Assembly: GCA_030590185.1 (NCBI GenBank)
Contig: JAUUZB010000195.1
Coordinates: forward strand, 1 to 6,940
From: Deltaproteobacteria bacterium
GTDB lineage: Bacteria; Myxococcota; XYA12-FULL-58-9; JAUUZB01
Direction of reading: 5' to 3'
DNA: 6,940 bases
Shown here: positions 6,208 through 6,940 of the stretch, in pieces
Layout of the letters: every line of letters starts with the position of its first letter
Numbering within the stretch: position 1 is the first letter of the stretch
Position numbers and translations under genes: made by a program
Notes under the pieces: model-generated
Told to the model about the DNA's origin: nothing
What the model saw: only the letters and a program-made list of their open reading frames with translations
Databases searched by the model: none

Positions 6208-6940
6208 TCAGCCAGCCTTGCCGGTAAAACTGACCTCAGCGAGCTGCTCGTACATCTTCCAACGGGTGTTGACGTCCTGCTGGGCTAGCTCGAGCAGCTC
6301 CTTGGCCCGCTCCGGCATGCTCTTGGTGAGCATCTTGTAACGGGCTTCGTTGTAGGCGTAGTCCTGGAAGGGAATCTTGGGTCCCTTGCTCTCCAGCTTG
6401 AGGGGCTTGTCCGGGTTCGCCGGGTTGTAACGCATCAGCGGCCAGTAGCCGGAGTCGACCGCGAGCTTTTGCTGCTCGAGGCCCTTCTGCATGTTGATCC
6501 CGTGGGCGATGCAGTGGCTGTAGGCCAGGATGAGGGACGGGCCGTCCCAGGCCTCCGCCTCCATCAAGGCGCGCACGGTCTGAATGTCGCTGGCGCCCAT
6601 GGCGATCCGAGCCACGTAGACCGAGCCGTAGGTCATGGCGAGCAGCGCCAGGTCCTTCTTGGCCAACGGCTTGCCGGCCGCTGCGAACTTGGCCACCGCA
6701 CCGCGTGGCGTGGACTTGGACATCTGGCCGCCGGTGTTTGAGTAGACCTCGGTGTCTAGGACCAGGAGGTTGACGTTGCGCCCCGAGGCCAACACATGGT
6801 CGAGGCCGCCAAAGCCGATGTCGTAGGCCCAGCCGTCACCGCCGACGCCCCAGACGCTCTTGCGGACCAGATAATCGGCCAGGGAGTTGAGCAGGCGAGA
6901 ATCGGCGCCCTCGATGCCGGGGAGCTTCTTCTTGAGCTCG
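6208..6940 (-). CDS. nifJ: Pyruvate:ferredoxin (flavodoxin) oxidoreductase, C-terminal part
   Basis: This is the last 243 residues of an enzyme that is usually about 1,200 residues long; the start lies beyond the window. The enzyme is cytoplasmic and converts pyruvate and CoA to acetyl-CoA and CO2 with reduction of ferredoxin or flavodoxin. The fragment is the thiamine-diphosphate-binding region. VGGDGWAYDIGFGGLDHVL at 32-50 contains the GDG motif, and LDTEVYSNTGGQ at 61-72 completes the metal/diphosphate site. YSHCIAHG (140-147) carries C143, which in the Desulfovibrio africanus enzyme corresponds to the fourth ligand of the [4Fe-4S] cluster next to the thiamine. The C-terminus is short (ending FTGKAG) and lacks the long extension of the Desulfovibrio enzyme. 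The frame is intact. The gene indicates pyruvate oxidation or synthesis linked to low-potential ferredoxin. A strong hairpin follows the stop. Confidence 0.97.
   Translation of the reverse strand, partial: ELKKKLPGIEGADSRLLNSLADYLVRKSVWGVGGDGWAYDIGFGGLDHVLASGRNVNLLVLDTEVYSNTGGQMSKSTPRGAVAKFAAAGKPLAKKDLALLAMTYGSVYVARIAMGASDIQTVRALMEAEAWDGPSLILAYSHCIAHGINMQKGLEQQKLAVDSGYWPLMRYNPANPDKPLKLESKGPKIPFQDYAYNEARYKMLTKSMPERAKELLELAQQDVNTRWKMYEQLAEVSFTGKAG

Overview
The window is GC-rich, coding-dense bacterial DNA with two convergent gene blocks and no RNA gene, CRISPR array or insertion sequence that I can see. The gene content (membrane-bound molybdoenzyme, YeeE/YedE proteins, pyruvate:ferredoxin oxidoreductase, a lipoprotein and a TPR membrane protein) suggests a Gram-negative bacterium with anaerobic sulfur and carbon metabolism. 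The style of the lipoprotein and TPR protein recalls deltaproteobacterial/Myxococcota genomes, but this assignment is weak.

Plus strand, 1-3676: a tightly coupled sulfur-redox operon. It holds the C-terminus of a molybdopterin oxidoreductase of the thiosulfate/polysulfide reductase type, then a single-chain fusion of its four-cluster Fe-S subunit and its cytochrome b membrane subunit. Two half-size YeeE/YedE sulfur-compound transporter proteins follow, and the last gene is an exported rhodanese-fold protein. The genes overlap by 4-16 bases or are 9 bases apart, so they are almost certainly co-transcribed. The oxidoreductase would exchange electrons between the quinone pool and a sulfur substrate. 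The YeeE pair would move a sulfur compound across the membrane. The rhodanese-like protein would bind or carry sulfur outside the cytoplasm.

The most striking observation is in that last gene. The rhodanese domain lacks its active-site cysteine, and the only cysteine in the whole protein is the penultimate residue, in a C-terminal Gly-Gly-Cys-Gly tail on a lysine-rich linker. This resembles the swinging arm of the SoxY sulfur carrier.

Minus strand, 6940-3748: the C-terminal fifth of pyruvate:ferredoxin oxidoreductase (nifJ), ended by a perfect 13-bp hairpin terminator. It is followed by a lipoprotein of unknown function, then a TPR-plus-multispan membrane protein of unknown function. The leader of the TPR gene can fold into a branched structure next to its ribosome binding site. 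The two blocks meet at 3677-3747, which contains a short hairpin.
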